The notes under the pieces: generated by a model
Seen by the model: the letters and a program-made list of their open reading frames with translations, nothing else
The model's database searches: none
Told to the model about the DNA's origin: nothing
Assembly (NCBI RefSeq): GCF_963854185.1
Contig: NC_085014.1
Location: 26,267,227 to 26,331,226, forward strand
Length of the DNA: 64,000 nucleotides
Direction: 5' to 3'
DNA from: Sardina pilchardus
Taxonomy: Eukaryota; Chordata; Actinopteri; Clupeiformes; Clupeidae
Made by a program: the position numbers and the translations under genes
Shown: positions 11,837-24,414 of the stretch, piece by piece
How positions within the stretch are numbered: the stretch's first letter is position 1
Layout of the letters: each line of letters starts with the position of its first letter

Positions 11837-12866
11837 ATGGACCTCAGAGCCTCTATCTCCCTTCTGGTGCTGCTGCTGGGCCTGTCCAAGGCTCTGCATG
11901 TCACGGTAAGAACACCTCTGATATTTAGAACTCCACTTCTAAATGTTAACTGTGGGTTTCTTCTGTTTCATTTAAACCGTTTTTTTTGGTCTCTAGGCTG
12001 ACGTTGATGAAGATGACATTTTCCTAGAGGAACCTGACAGTGTGGACTTGACCACACAAATTTTGGCTACCAACAATGGTTTGTTTCTAATTCTTTAAAT
12101 GAATGAACAGTTACCATAAATTGAGGACTACTACAGAGGAGTCACTGTGAATAAACTTTGAAATGACACGTTGTCTTTCAGCCTCCAGTGAATTTCTAAT
12201 TGAGGGAGATCTTGTGGTGCCAAAAACCAGGAATGCTATGGCTTGCTGGAACAATTACTGCTTATGGAAGAGGTCTGCTAATGGAAAAGTTGAGGTCCCT
12301 TACATAGTGAACCCTGAATTCTGTAAGTGAACTTATTTAGCATTCTATTATATATTGTACACATTTTTATTATATTAAAGCACATTCATTGATTATTTAT
12401 TACCATTATTTGTGTTTTTCAGCTTACTATGAAGTGAGGAAAATTCTAAATGCCATGGCGACCTTCAGCAGCAAAACCTGTGTGCAGTTTGTTCCTCGCT
12501 CAAGTCAACGTGACTACCTCAGCATTGAGAACAAGAGTGGGTGAGTTGATTTAGCAGTGTGCTGAAAATGTTTTTCCTTGGTTGATTATATGGTTATCAC
12601 CTTTTTTTAGTCAAACAATATTTTTACTGTTATCAAATTTTTTTTAGTCAAACAATATCAACAAAAATAAGAAATGGTGATTATTGTGTGAAAAGTAATC
12701 TAATAGCATGTGAAACGTTAGCTAGCCTGTCCAATCAATTGTGATTTGATGAGGACCATGGACTTTTATCATAACAAATTTAAATAATAATGTTGATTAA
12801 TGGAGCCATATTGTAAATGTTTTTGTAATTCTTCCTCCCATCTTTCTCAGGTGCTACTCTTACCTT

Positions 12867-15125
12867 CCCAGATAGCAATTTCCTTTGGGCCGGATCCGCA
12901 TGAAAGCCTTTAGATCCGTATGTAGCGGACCTACGGTATCTGACTGTGGGCCAGATGTGGCCCACACACAATAAGCGGACCCGTATTGCAGATCCGTACA
13001 ACACAGAATAAGCGGACCCGTGTCACACACAATAAACGGAACCATATTGCAGATCCGTACCACACACAAGAAGTGGACCCGTACCACACACAAGAGGCGG
13101 ACCCGTATTGCAGATCCGTACAACACAGAATAAGAGGACCCGTGCCACACACACACAATAAAAGGACCCGTATTGCAGATCCGTACCACACACAAGAGGC
13201 AGACCCGTATTCATGGGTTTCATCAGGTCCCTTTGCACAGGTGTATCAATCACCATGCAGTCTGCATTGATAATCAAGGTGCTTCATTTTATACACCTGT
13301 GGAAAGGGACCTGATGAAACCCATGAATTGCAGATCCGTATACCACACAACAGAGCGGTAGATAAAACAGAGTGGCGACACTCCCATAGACCTCCGTAGG
13401 AAAAAATGACAGTGCTTTTTCCAGGCTATTTCCTCTTTATAGGACTTTTGGAACTATTTACAGCCAATCTCTTGGTCAGTAGTTAATGAGTTAATGTATT
13501 ACACCTTCCAGCATCTAGAAGTACATCCCACCCTCCTGGAATTCAGTCATTCAGCGCAGGTTTTTTGGAACTTTTGATCGCGTGGCGGCGACATCAAAGC
13601 GTGTCGCAACTCTCTCTGCTCTCTCTATGGCTCTGCCACACACAAGAAGCAGACCCGTACCACACACAATAAGCGGACCCGTATTGCAGATCCGTACAAC
13701 ACACAAGAAGCGGACCTGTACGGGTTCGCTTACTGTGTGTGGTACGGATCTGCAATACAGTTCCGCCTCTTATGTGTGGTACGGGTCCGCTTATAGGGCT
13801 CGGGATCATGACGTGAAAACTTTGCGGGCACAGCACAGCTAATACTATATTTCTGCTTCTTGTCTTCTGCATCTGAATGAATGGACATCACGTTCAGTGC
13901 GCTACCAACATGGCGGCAATATTCCTAGAATGCAAGTCGTGTGCCCGAGCTCTATTGTGTGTGGTACGGATCTGCAATGCGGTTCCGCCTCTTATGTGTG
14001 GTACGGGTCCGCTTCTTGTGTGTGGTACGGATCTGCAATGCAGGTCCCATATCACATATGACTTTAAGCAGACATTCACAACATCCCCAACTGGTCACCA
14101 CTATAAAAAACTTTGCAGAAGAATTAAGGATGCTTATCACAATTTTATGACTTTATAAACCTCATGGTTTAGATATAAAATATAACCTAGAAATTCTCTG
14201 ATAACTTTAATTATATTTTGTGTAGGCCTACTTTGTTTGCTTGTTTGTTTGCTTTGTCTGCTTCCCAGCATGCATTGCAAATATTAGTTTTGAATTTTGA
14301 AACAATGTGGTTGGGATATTTTAGCTTATAGGCTAACCTACTCCACTGATGTTTTGAACAACAACATTACCAGATATGACCATTGACTTAGTAATTTATT
14401 AGGGGGGAAATACACCGTAGTCGTGAAAGTATTAGACCTAACCGGGTATAAATATCCAGCTAACTAATCTTATTATTATTCATCTGGACGTGATCATCAA
14501 TCTCCAAGCCGCACCCACAGGTAAGATAAATAAGTGTGTGAAATGAAATACTAGACGGTAGGCCTAATTGCAAATCATTACTGCATGCCAATTACTGCTT
14601 ATCAACATTGACAGCTATTTCACTCACACAAATAGTATCCTAACGCCACACGCTTCGTGACAGATTGACTTGGGTAATCTCCATGGCGCAAATGCTAAAC
14701 GGTGAACAGGTAGTTGGGTGAAATTCGATTTTTCCTCTTTTTACGTCGCAGTGACAAAATACGTTTTTTAAAAAGCTCTGAATCATCGCCGGGACGTTAT
14801 CTTGTTTGTTGGGAGCAGTCTCAGCCCTTATTGCCACCAGATCAGTTAAACGGATCCAAAACAATTTTGGACCGATGTGCGTTTGGACGTCGGATCAGGT
14901 CCACTATTCAGATCCGTGCCGGATGGCGTGGTAGGTGTGTTTTGCTATCTGGGACGGACCTGGACGAGTGCAAGTTCATATCTGCCGCAAATCCGTCAAA
15001 CAGATCCAAAACAATTTTGGACCGATGTGCGTTTGGACGCCGGATCAGGTCCATTATAAAGATCCGTGCCGAATGTTGTGGTACATGTGGCCCAGTTCCG
15101 TCCCAGTGCAGTTTTGCTATCTGGG
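12867..15125. mobile_element. 2.26 kb non-autonomous DNA transposon with CCCAG ends
   Basis: Perfect 12-bp inverted ends CCCAGATAGCAA / TTGCTATCTGGG, flanked by TT at 12865-12866 and 15126-15127, where the intact gene copies have a single TT. The interior has a GC-rich minisatellite with units like GCGGACCCGTATTGCAGATC (about 12970-13200 and 13640-13720), the same units inverted (13735-13800, 13960-14050), and a direct repeat of about 150 bp near the right end (14846-14997 and 14998-15120). I see no transposase. Superfamily unassigned. Confidence 0.85.
13210..13327. mobile_element. 118-bp palindromic MITE nested in the 2.26 kb transposon
   Basis: Ends TTCATGGGTTTCATCAGGTC and its inverted counterpart surround a 50-bp centre. 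It interrupts one minisatellite unit at CCGTA/TTGCAG, so it inserted after the minisatellite expanded. Confidence 0.75.
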
Positions 15126-16039
15126 TTGGCAGGACAGGAGGCGGACAGGTGGTCTCTCTCAACAGGTACGGTTGTGTTTACCACGGCATCATTCAGCATG
15201 AACTTCTCCACGCTCTGGGTTTCCACCATGAGCAGACCAGGAGTGACAGAGACCAGCATGTGAGAATCAACTTTGAAAATATCAACCGACGTAAGCTGTG
15301 TTTCCTTTTTACATTTCTTCACTTAAACATGTAGTCTTGAGTTAATTTTTATATTTGGACATGTTGACAAAACTATTCCTAAAAAATAGGAATAACTGTC
15401 ATAACCAACATGAATTCTGTTTATTCTTATTTTGGCAGGAATGGTTTACAACTTTCAGAAACAATACACCAACAACCTGAACACTCCATATGACTACTCC
15501 TCTGTGATGCATTATGGGAGGTAAGAAAATGTCACCCGGCTAAAAAGAATAATTTGTCAAGAGTTGTGCCATCTCTTGTGTTTAGTAAATAAAATAAAAA
15601 ATAAAATAAAAGCATGCTGCTCCTCAAATGTTTAATATCACTGACTGTCATGTTCTTCTATAGCACTGCTTTCTCGACCAATGGAAGGGAGACAATCACT
15701 CCAATTCCAAACCCAAATGTGAAAATTGGACAGAGACGAGGAATGTCCTCCATTGACATCCAGAGGATCAACAAATTGTATGGATGCTGTGAGTATGACC
15801 TCATGTATAATACGGAGTATTTGAAACTCTAACTTTGGGATTGCTGAAAGGATGAGTTGCAATAAAATTCCATTCTGACCATTCCTTCTTCTTCCTAACA
15901 GGAGAAGTTCAAACTGATGCTGTCCCAGTGTGGAACCACCATATGAAGTAACAGATGAGATGGCAGAGCATGAGTTCTTCCTTGATGGTTGTTGATTGTG
16001 AACATTATTCCCCTTGTGTTGATATCACTGGAAAATAAA

Positions 16040-16200
16040 ATTACCCTAAACAACTTACTAATTCTGCTGTTGTGCTGCTACATTCATGTAACATGGCAGA
16101 GATATCTATTTACATGGTTAGGTCAAGATGGTTATGGTTAATTGCAACATACTTTTGTCCAAACCAACGTACATTATAATAAAACAATAACCTTAAACAA
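16040..16200. other. Downstream flank shared by copies B, C and D
   Basis: The sequence after the poly(A) signal (GCTGCTACATTCATGTAACA and on to ACATACTTTTGTCC) recurs after copy C (minus strand, 55580-55440) and more diverged after D (62455-62590). The duplicated unit thus extends at least 150 bp past the gene. Confidence 0.7.
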
Positions 16201-16799
16201 TTGATCAACATTGTAAGAGAAATGTAGGCTACAGTACTCATAGTAAAACAACCAATTAAATAATAACGACACCAGGGATAGTGTTTAAGTAAGAAGTGGG
16301 TAAGATATCAAGGTAAGGTAGACTATGACATATGCGGTATTGGATTTTTTCAAAAAGGCATTCAAGACATGATGATGGTAGAGGTTATTGTCCAATGTTC
16401 ATAACCAACGTGATCTCAAAGTCAAGGTAGTATAACCATGTACGAAAATTCGTGTCACGATAGATCGTACAAGGCTGTACGATTTAATGCATTGTGAACC
16501 ACGCCCCCATTCTCCGATGATCTTTCAGCCATATTGGATGCTGGGTTCAAACGAAATTTACTATTGATTTAATTGTATCGACAGTGGATAATTTACTGTA
16601 TTCCATGTCATGAATAACCACAATTTTGAAACGTTGATAAATTATATCACAGTTTTCTCGTCTTAAATGAAAGCATGAGTCATGAGTTATCCTAGTTTAT
16701 GATTGCGAAGGTGTTTCTCCGTCAGATTTGTTAGCACATTGTTAGCACAGCGAGGTGTCACGTGATCTCACGGCTTGGCGTAAGATTGTACGCCACTTA

Positions 16800-18290
16800 C
16801 GCTATTTGCGTGCCATTTTACCATGCATTTTATGCATTTTACACATTAAAGGCTTTTAGCGTCTTACTGTACGCTGTTTGGCCATGGAGAACAACGCATC
16901 CCAGCTGCCACACGTTAACAGCCGAATCAAAACGAAAATATCCGAGCAGCTAAGGATTGAAACGAAGTCCGAAAAGAAAACGACAGCAAGGTGAGTTGGT
17001 TGCATCTTGCATGTGACAGCAGACAAGATTTGCGTGGTAATAATGTGTATGAACATCTCAGCTCTTATATTATATTGTGACAAGTAGGCTAGTTGGCTAC
17101 GGCTGCACATCTATATGCTTTTCTCTGTGATCTTGTCGATAGCCAGCTAGAATGTTATACCCTAATAATAACAGCTAATGCTAGCTTGCAATAAGAAACA
17201 TATGTCATTTTCGCATACATCTTGCATTGATATGGCCATTATGGCCATTTTAATTGCATGTGGTATGTTATTGAGCTATATTGACAATACAAAATTATAT
17301 ACCACGTCGTTTATTCAATGTTGCCATACATAAAGCGAGTGATAATGATAAAGTTATCAGACAGGCATGTGCAATCGAATCTAAACTGCAGATTAGGCGG
17401 CGAACGCTCGGGAAAGGAAGAAGAATATAAGAGGGTGATGGGTTACTGCACTGATCACTTAAAGAACACTTTATGTTTGTATATTTTATAGATCAGTGGG
17501 TTGCTGTCATGTGACAGCCACACACAAAAAACGGAAATGCATCATAGAGTGAGAGCAAGCCATGTGGGGTAAACATGTAATAATGTTGTTGTTGTTTTGA
17601 TTTTGTTTTTAAATAATGTTTTTTTATTATTATTATTATTTTTAAATAGTGCATTTCTTCAGCATACCAAATAGTACAATGCAGCTTTTAATGTCCAAAG
17701 TAGCCTACCGGTACTGTATTATTTTCCTGCATAAGAACTACAATAGGCTACTGCAGTATTTGAATAAATACCCACAGCAGTTTTACCCTTGTCTCACCTA
17801 TACAATGTCTATGAATTGCAGTAGTGATGAAAATGAAAAAGGAAAGGAAGGTGTCCTGATGTGTTGTTTAAGGATTATGGTCCTGCAATGTTTTCTAGAC
17901 AAATCTTTATGTCTTTTTTGTTTTCATTTCATCATGTTTTCACAGATTCTTGCTCCTGATATCCTGATGATACTGTCCTGTATGACTCCAACAGAACACT
18001 CACAGAAAGGAGAGCAGTGTCATACTACAAGATAACTAGCAACAAACCCTTGTTTGTCCTTGTTTGGCTACTCATTTGTCTACTTCCTGAAGAGGAGCAT
18101 GCTAGCCTCGACACCTCAGTTCTTGCTTCCATTAACAGCTGTGTTATGGAGCGCATCCTCACATCATGGTCTACTGCAGCAGGTGGATACGGAAGACAAT
18201 TGGTAGGTATTTTGCATCACTTTTACCTAACCTTTACTGTGGTTTGGCTATGGTACATATGGTTGTTGCTACACTAAATATAGGCCCATA
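16800..18290 (+). repeat. Unidentified repeat family, left copy (inverted partner at 33.0-34.6 kb)
   Basis: Collinear but inverted similarity to 33.0-34.6 kb. Matching blocks include GCTGTCATGTGACA (17502; inverse near 34190), TTTTCCTGCATAAGAACTAC (about 17720; inverse near 33635) and CACTCACAGAAAGGAGAG (about 17998; inverse near 33365). A possible exon starts at the ATG 16884-16886 and ends at the GTGAGT donor at 16991 (MENNASQLPHVNSRIKTK...), and an acceptor-like TTTTCACAG lies before 17947. I cannot name a product. It may be an old transposon or a transcribed non-coding unit. Confidence 0.5.
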
Positions 18291-18424
18291 TTGTAGATTG
18301 GGAAACCTACTGTACAGTTGATACATTTTGGCCTATACTATTAAGGGTCAGCTGAATTGACCACCTATACCATATATTTTCTGAAAGCCTATAGCCCCTA
18401 GATGTCAATTCATAGGAATTACGG

Positions 18425-21400
18425 CATGTCCTTCCTGAGCCATACATTTTCTGTGAATTTGCTTTGCCTTTCAACAAATATACAAAATAGAACCATGTAT
18501 AGATTTATGTTGTCCAAAGGTTGCAGGAAGGTGGGATATGTTCTAATGTATGTTAAATCACATCTATAACTGACAAGCTTTCAGAAAATATATGGTTTGG
18601 TTAGGTGAAATTGCTCTGCCTTTGAGTTGGACCTCAAATCGTATCATATGTGTACCTCGTTCGTCAATATGCAGAATAGAGTCATGTATAGATTTGTTTT
18701 GTCCAAAGGTTGCAGGAAGGTGGGATATGTTCTAATGTATGTTAAATCACATTTATAACTGACAAGCTTTCAGAAAATATATGGTTTGGTTAGGTGAAAT
18801 GGCTTTGCCTTTGAGTTGGACCTCAAATCGTATCATATGTGTACCTCGTTCGTCAGTATGCAGAATAGAGTCATGTATAGATTTATGTTGTGCAAAGGTT
18901 GCAGGAAGGTGGGATATGTTCTAATGTATGTTAAATCACATCTATAACTGACAAGCTTTCAGAAAATATATGGTTTGGTTAGGTGAAATTGCTCTGCCTT
19001 TGAGGTGGACCTCAAATCGTATCATATGTGTACCTCGTTCGCCAGTATGCAGAATAGAATGATGTATAGATTTATGTTGTCCAAAGGTTGCAGGAAGGTG
19101 GGATATGTTGTAATGTATGTTAAATCACATCTATAACTGACAAGCTTTCAGAAAATATATGGTTTGGTTAGGTGAAATTGCTCTGCCTTTGAGTTGGACC
19201 TCAAATCGTATCATATGTGTACCTCGTTCCTCAGTATGCAGAATAGAGTCATGTATAGATTTATGTTGTGCAAAGGTTGCAGGAAGGTGGGATATGTTGT
19301 AATGTATGTTAAATCACATCTATAACTGACAAGCTTTCAGAAAATATATGGTTTGGTTAGGTGAAATTGCTCTGCCTTTGAGTTGGACCTCAAATCGTAT
19401 CATATGTGCACCTCGTTCGTCAGTATGCAGAATAGAGTCATGTATAGATTTATGTTGTGCAAAGGTTGCAGGAAGGTGGGATATGTTCTAATGTATGTTA
19501 AATCACATCTATAACTGACAAGCTTTCAGAAAATATATGGTTTGGTTAGGTGAAATTGCTCTGCCTTTGAGTTGGACCTCAAATCGTATCATATGTGTAC
19601 CTCGTTCCTCAGTATGCAGAATAGAGTCATGTATAGATTTATGTTGTGCAAAGGTTGCAGGAAGGTGGGATATGTTCTAATGTATGTTAAATCACATCTA
19701 TAACTGACAAGCTTTCAGAAAATATATGGTTTGGTTAGGTGAAATTGCTCTGCCTTTGAGTTGGACCTCAAATCGTATCATATGTGTACCTCGTTCGTCA
19801 GTATGCAGAATAGAGTCATGTATAGATTTATGTTGTGCAAAGGTTGCAGGAAGGTGGGATATGTTCTAATGTATGTTAAATCACATCTATAACTGACAAG
19901 CTTTCAGAAAATATATGGTTTGGTTAGGTGAAATTGCTCTGCCTTTGAGTTGGACCTCAAATCGTATCATATGTGCACCTCGTTCGTCAGTATGCAGAAT
20001 AGAGTCATGTATAGATTTATGTTGTGCAAAGGTTGCAGGAAGGTGGGATATGTTCTAATGTATGTTAAATCACATCTATAACTGACAAGCTTTCAGAAAA
20101 TATATGGTTTGGTTAGGTGAAATTGCTCTGCCTTTGAGTTGGACCTCAAATCGTATCATATGTGTACCTCGTTCCTCAGTATGCAGAATAGAGTCATGTA
20201 TAGATTTATGTTGTGCAAAGGTTGCAGGAAGGTGGGATATGTTGTAATGTATGTTAAATCACATCTATAACTGACAAGCTTTCAGAAAATATATGGTTTG
20301 GTTAGGTGAAATTGCTCTGCCTTTGAGTTGGACCTCAAATCGTATCATATGTGTACCTCGTTCCTCAGTATGCAGAATAGAGTCATGTATAGATTTATGT
20401 TGTGCAAAGGTTGCAGGAAGGTGGGATATGTTGTAATGTATGTTAAATCACATCTATAACTGACAAGCTTTCAGAAAATATATGGTTTGGTTAGGTGAAA
20501 TTGCTCTGCCTTTGAGTTGGACCTCAAATCGTATCATATGTGCACCTCGTTCGTCAGTATGCAGAATAGAGTCATGTATAGATTTATGTTGTGCAAAGGT
20601 TGCAGGAAGGTGGGATATGTTCTAATGTATGTTAAATCACATCTATAACTGACAAGCTTTCAGAAAATATATGGTTTGGTTAGGTGAAATTGCTCTGCCT
20701 TTGAGTTGGACCTCAAATCGTATCATATGTGTACCTCGTTCCTCAGTATGCAGAATAGAGTCATGTATAGATTTATGTTGTGCAAAGGTTGCAGGAAGGT
20801 GGGATATGTTCTAATGTATGTTAAATCACATCTATAACTGACAAGCTTTCAGAAAATATATGGTTTGGTTAGGTGAAATTGCTCTGCCTTTGAGTTGGAC
20901 CTCAAATCGTATCATATGTGTACCTCGTTCGTCAGTATGCAGAATAGAGTCATGTATAGATTTATGTTGTGCAAAGGTTGCAGGAAGGTGGGATATGTTC
21001 TAATGTATGTTAAATCACATCTATAACTGACAAGCTTTCAGAAAATATATGGTTTGGTTAGGTGAAATTGCTCTGCCTTTGAGTTGGACCTCAAATCGTA
21101 TCATATGTGCACCTCGTTCGTCAGTATGCAGAATAGAGTCATGTATAGATTTATGTTGTGCAAAGGTTGCAGGAAGGTGGGATATGTTCTAATGTATGTT
21201 AAATCACATCTATAACTGACAAGCTTTCAGAAAATATATGGTTTGGTTAGGTGAAATTGCTCTGCCTTTGAGTTGGACCTCAAATCGTATCATATGTGTA
21301 CCTCGTTCGTCAGTATGCAGAATAGAGTCATGTATAGATTTATGTTGTGCAAAGGTTGCAGGAAGGTGGGATATGTTCTAATGTATGTTAAATCACATCT

Positions 21401-23881
21401 ATAACTGACAAGCTTTCAGAAAATATATGGTTTGGTTAGGTGAAATTGCTCTGCCTTTGAGTTGGACCTCAAATCGTATCATATGTGTACCTCGTTCGTC
21501 AGTATGCAGAATAGAGTCATGTATAGATTTATGTTGTGCAAAGGTTGCAGGAAGGTGGGATATGTTCTAATGTATGTTAAATCACATCTATAACTGACAA
21601 GCTTTCAGAAAATATATGGTTTGGTTAGGTGAAATTGCTCTGCCTTTGAGTTGGACCTCAAATCGTATCATATGTGCACCTCGTTCGTCAGTATGCAGAA
21701 TAGAGTCATGTATAGATTTATGTTGTGCAAAGGTTGCAGGAAGGTGGGATATGTTCTAATGTATGTTAAATCACATCTATAACTGACAAGCTTTCAGAAA
21801 ATATATGGTTTGGTTAGGTGAAATTGCTCTGCCTTTGAGTTGGACCTCAAATCGTATCATATGTGTACCTCGTTCCTCAGTATGCAGAATAGAGTCATGT
21901 ATAGATTTATGTTGTGCAAAGGTTGCAGGAAGGTGGGATATGTTGTAATGTATGTTAAATCACATCTATAACTGACAAGCTTTCAGAAAATATATGGTTT
22001 GGTTAGGTGAAATTGCTCTGCCTTTGAGTTGGACCTCAAATCGTATCATATGTGTACCTCGTTCGTCAGTATGCAGAATAGAGTCATGTATAGATTTATG
22101 TTGTGCAAAGGTTGCAGGAAGGTGGGATATGTTGTAATGTATGTTAAATCACATCTATAACTGACAAGCTTTCAGAAAATATATGGTTTGGTTAGGTGAA
22201 ATTGCTCTGCCTTTGAGTTGGACCTCAAATCGTATCATATGTGTACCTCGTTCGTCAGTATGCAGAATAGAGTCATGTATAGATTTATGTTGTGCAAAGG
22301 TTGCAGGAAGGTGGGATATGTTCTAATGTATGTTAAATCACATCTATAACTGACAAGCTTTCAGAAAATATATGGTTTGGTTAGGTGAAATTGCTCTGCC
22401 TTTGAGTTGGACCTCAAATCGTATCATATGTGTACCTCGTTCCTCAGTATGCAGAATAGAGTCATGTATAGATTTATGTTGTGCAAAGGTTGCAGGAAGG
22501 TGGGATATGTTCTAATGTATGTTAAATCACATCTATAACTGACAAGCTTTCAGAAAATATATGGTTTGGTTAGGTGAAATTGCTCTGCCTTTGAGTTGGA
22601 CCTCAAATCGTATCATATGTGTACCTCGTTCGTCAGTATGCAGAATAGAGTCATGTATAGATTTATGTTGTGCAAAGGTTGCAGGAAGGTGGGATATGTT
22701 CTAATGTATGTTAAATCACATCTATAACTGACAAGCTTTCAGAAAATATATGGTTTGGTTAGGTGAAATTGCTCTGCCTTTGAGTTGGACCTCAAATCGT
22801 ATCATATGTGTACCTCGTTCCTCAGTATGCAGAATAGAGTCATGTATAGATTTATGTTGTGCAAAGGTTGCAGGAAGGTGGGATATGTTGTAATGTATGT
22901 TAAATCACATCTATAACTGACAAGCTTTCAGAAAATATATGGTTTGGTTAGGTGAAATTGCTCTGCCTTTGAGTTGGACCTCAAATCGTATCATATGTGT
23001 ACCTCGTTCGTCAGTATGCAGAATAGAGTCATGTATAGATTTATGTTGTGCAAAGGTTGCAGGAAGGTGGGATATGTTCTAATGTATGTTAAATCACATC
23101 TATAACTGACAAGCTTTCAGAAAATATATGGTTTGGTTAGGTGAAATTGCTCTGCCTTTGAGTTGGACCTCAAATCGTATCATATGTGTACCTCGTTCGT
23201 CAGTATGCAGAATAGAGTCATGTATAGATTTATGTTGTGCAAAGGTTGCAGGAAGGTGGGATATGTTCTAATGTATGTTAAATCACATCTATAACTGACA
23301 AGCTTTCAGAAAATATATGGTTTGGTTAGGTGAAATTGCTCTGCCTTTGAGTTGGACCTCAAATCGTATCATATGTGTACCTCGTTCGTCAGTATGCAGA
23401 ATAGAGTCATGTATAGATTTATGTTGTGCAAAGGTTGCAGGAAGGTGGGATATGTTCTAATGTATGTTAAATCACATCTATAACTGACAAGCTTTCAGAA
23501 AATATATGGTTTGGTTAGGTGAAATTGCTCTGCCTTTGAGTTGGACCTCAAATCGTATCATATGTGTACCTCGTTCGTCAGTATGCAGAATAGAGTCATG
23601 TATAGATTTATGTTGTGCAAAGGTTGCAGGAAGGTGGGATATTTTGTAATGTATGTTAAATCACATCTATAACTGACAAGCTTTCAGAAAATATATGGTT
23701 TGGTTAGGTGAAATTGCTCTGCCTTTGAGTTGGACCTCAAATCGTATCATATGTGTACCTCGTTCGCCAGTATGCAGAATAGAATGATGTATAGATTTAT
23801 GTTGTCCAAAGGTTGCAGGAAGGTGGGATATGTTCTAATGTATGTTAAATCACATCTATAACTGACAAGCTTTCAGAAAAC
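18425..23881. repeat. 189-bp satellite array, about 29 units, with trimeric higher-order structure
   Basis: The phrase GACAAGCTTTCAGAAAA recurs every 189 bp from 18572 to 23864 (28 intervals exactly). Units contain TTGAGTTGGACCTCAAATCG and GGTTGCAGGAAGGTGGGAT. Outer units are the most diverged; the third unit from the left and the last share the rare variants TTCGCCAG and AGAATGATG. A GTGCACC variant occurs at 19406, 19973, 20540, 21107 and 21674, exactly 567 bp (three units) apart, so the centre spread as trimers. No open frame persists. Confidence 0.95.
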
Positions 23882-23971
23882 AGTTATTTTAGTATGGCCC
23901 TGAGTTATGATAGAAATTATATTGACACAAACAGAATGGTAATGGCATTTTTTCTGTTACCGTTTATTTAG

Positions 23972-24414
23972 GTCCAAACCATCTTGAAGCCTTTTGGACA
24001 GAGGAGCGGATGACCGAGCTGGTTAACCTCTACATAAATAGACACATGTCAAGTGGTATGTTTGTCTTTAGATGTAAAGAAATGAAATGTAAAGAAATGA
24101 TGCAGACTACTGTGTCTGATTACACTTTAACACCTTTCTACCTCAACACTAATTCAGGGTTTATCAAGGCCCAAATATGCTGAGGAATACAGGCTGCCTT
24201 GGTGGCCTAAGGAGTCATGTCAATGATCAGCTGTTTGTTGAGGCAGCAGCAGCAGGAGCAGCACCAACAACAGAAGCAGCAGCAGCAGCAGGAGCAGCAC
24301 CACCAGCACTATAAACGCCATCAGCAGCAGCGGCAGATTATAAAGAAGGATAACAATGAATACATGAAATCAGAGTGGGAAGTTGTGCTTTTATGTTTCA
24401 TATATACTGTATAA
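23972..24414 (+). other. Possible coding exons: trihelix/Myb-like fragment and Gln-rich tract
   Basis: An acceptor (TTTATTTAG) ends at 23971 and a GTATGT donor follows 24055. The open stretch between reads FWTEERMTELVNLYINRH, which resembles the start of Myb/SANT- or MADF-type DNA-binding domains. After an AG near 24159, another frame reads RPKYAEEYRLPWWPKES, then a CAG-rich tract (about 24240-24335) encodes a Gln/His-rich run in the +1 frame. Parts may belong to one transposon-derived gene whose 5' end is the 16.8-18.3 kb block, but frames do not join cleanly, so it may be a relic. Confidence 0.35.

Larger units (their letters stand above)
11837..16039 (+). pseudogene. he1: Hatching enzyme copy B, disrupted by a transposon in exon 5
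   Basis: Exons 11837-11905, 11997-12078, 12182-12322, 12423-12540, 12851-12866 plus 15126-15290, 15439-15520, 15664-15788 and 15902 onward; poly(A) signal AATAAA at 16034-16039. All splice sites and phases match the intact copies. Exon 5 is split by a 2,259-bp insert, and read-through meets a TAG in the third inserted codon, before the catalytic helix. Signal peptide, propeptide with IEGD and the N-terminal mature domain are intact upstream. HELLHALGFHHE, the Met-turn SVMHY and the split stop (T|GA) are intact downstream. Removing the insert and one TT copy would restore the original length, so the disruption looks recent. It could give only a truncated propeptide product unless the insert is spliced out, for which I see no clean donor at the left edge. 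Confidence 0.88.

Noticed and set aside
12780..14158. Many overlapping frames with repeated CVVRICN- or HTRSGPV-like peptides
   Set aside because: They come from the minisatellite inside the transposon and its inverted copies; both strands are open by repeat structure.
18425..23881. Regular direct repeats resembling a CRISPR array
   Set aside because: The 189-bp unit is continuous with no unique spacers, and the setting is a vertebrate genome.
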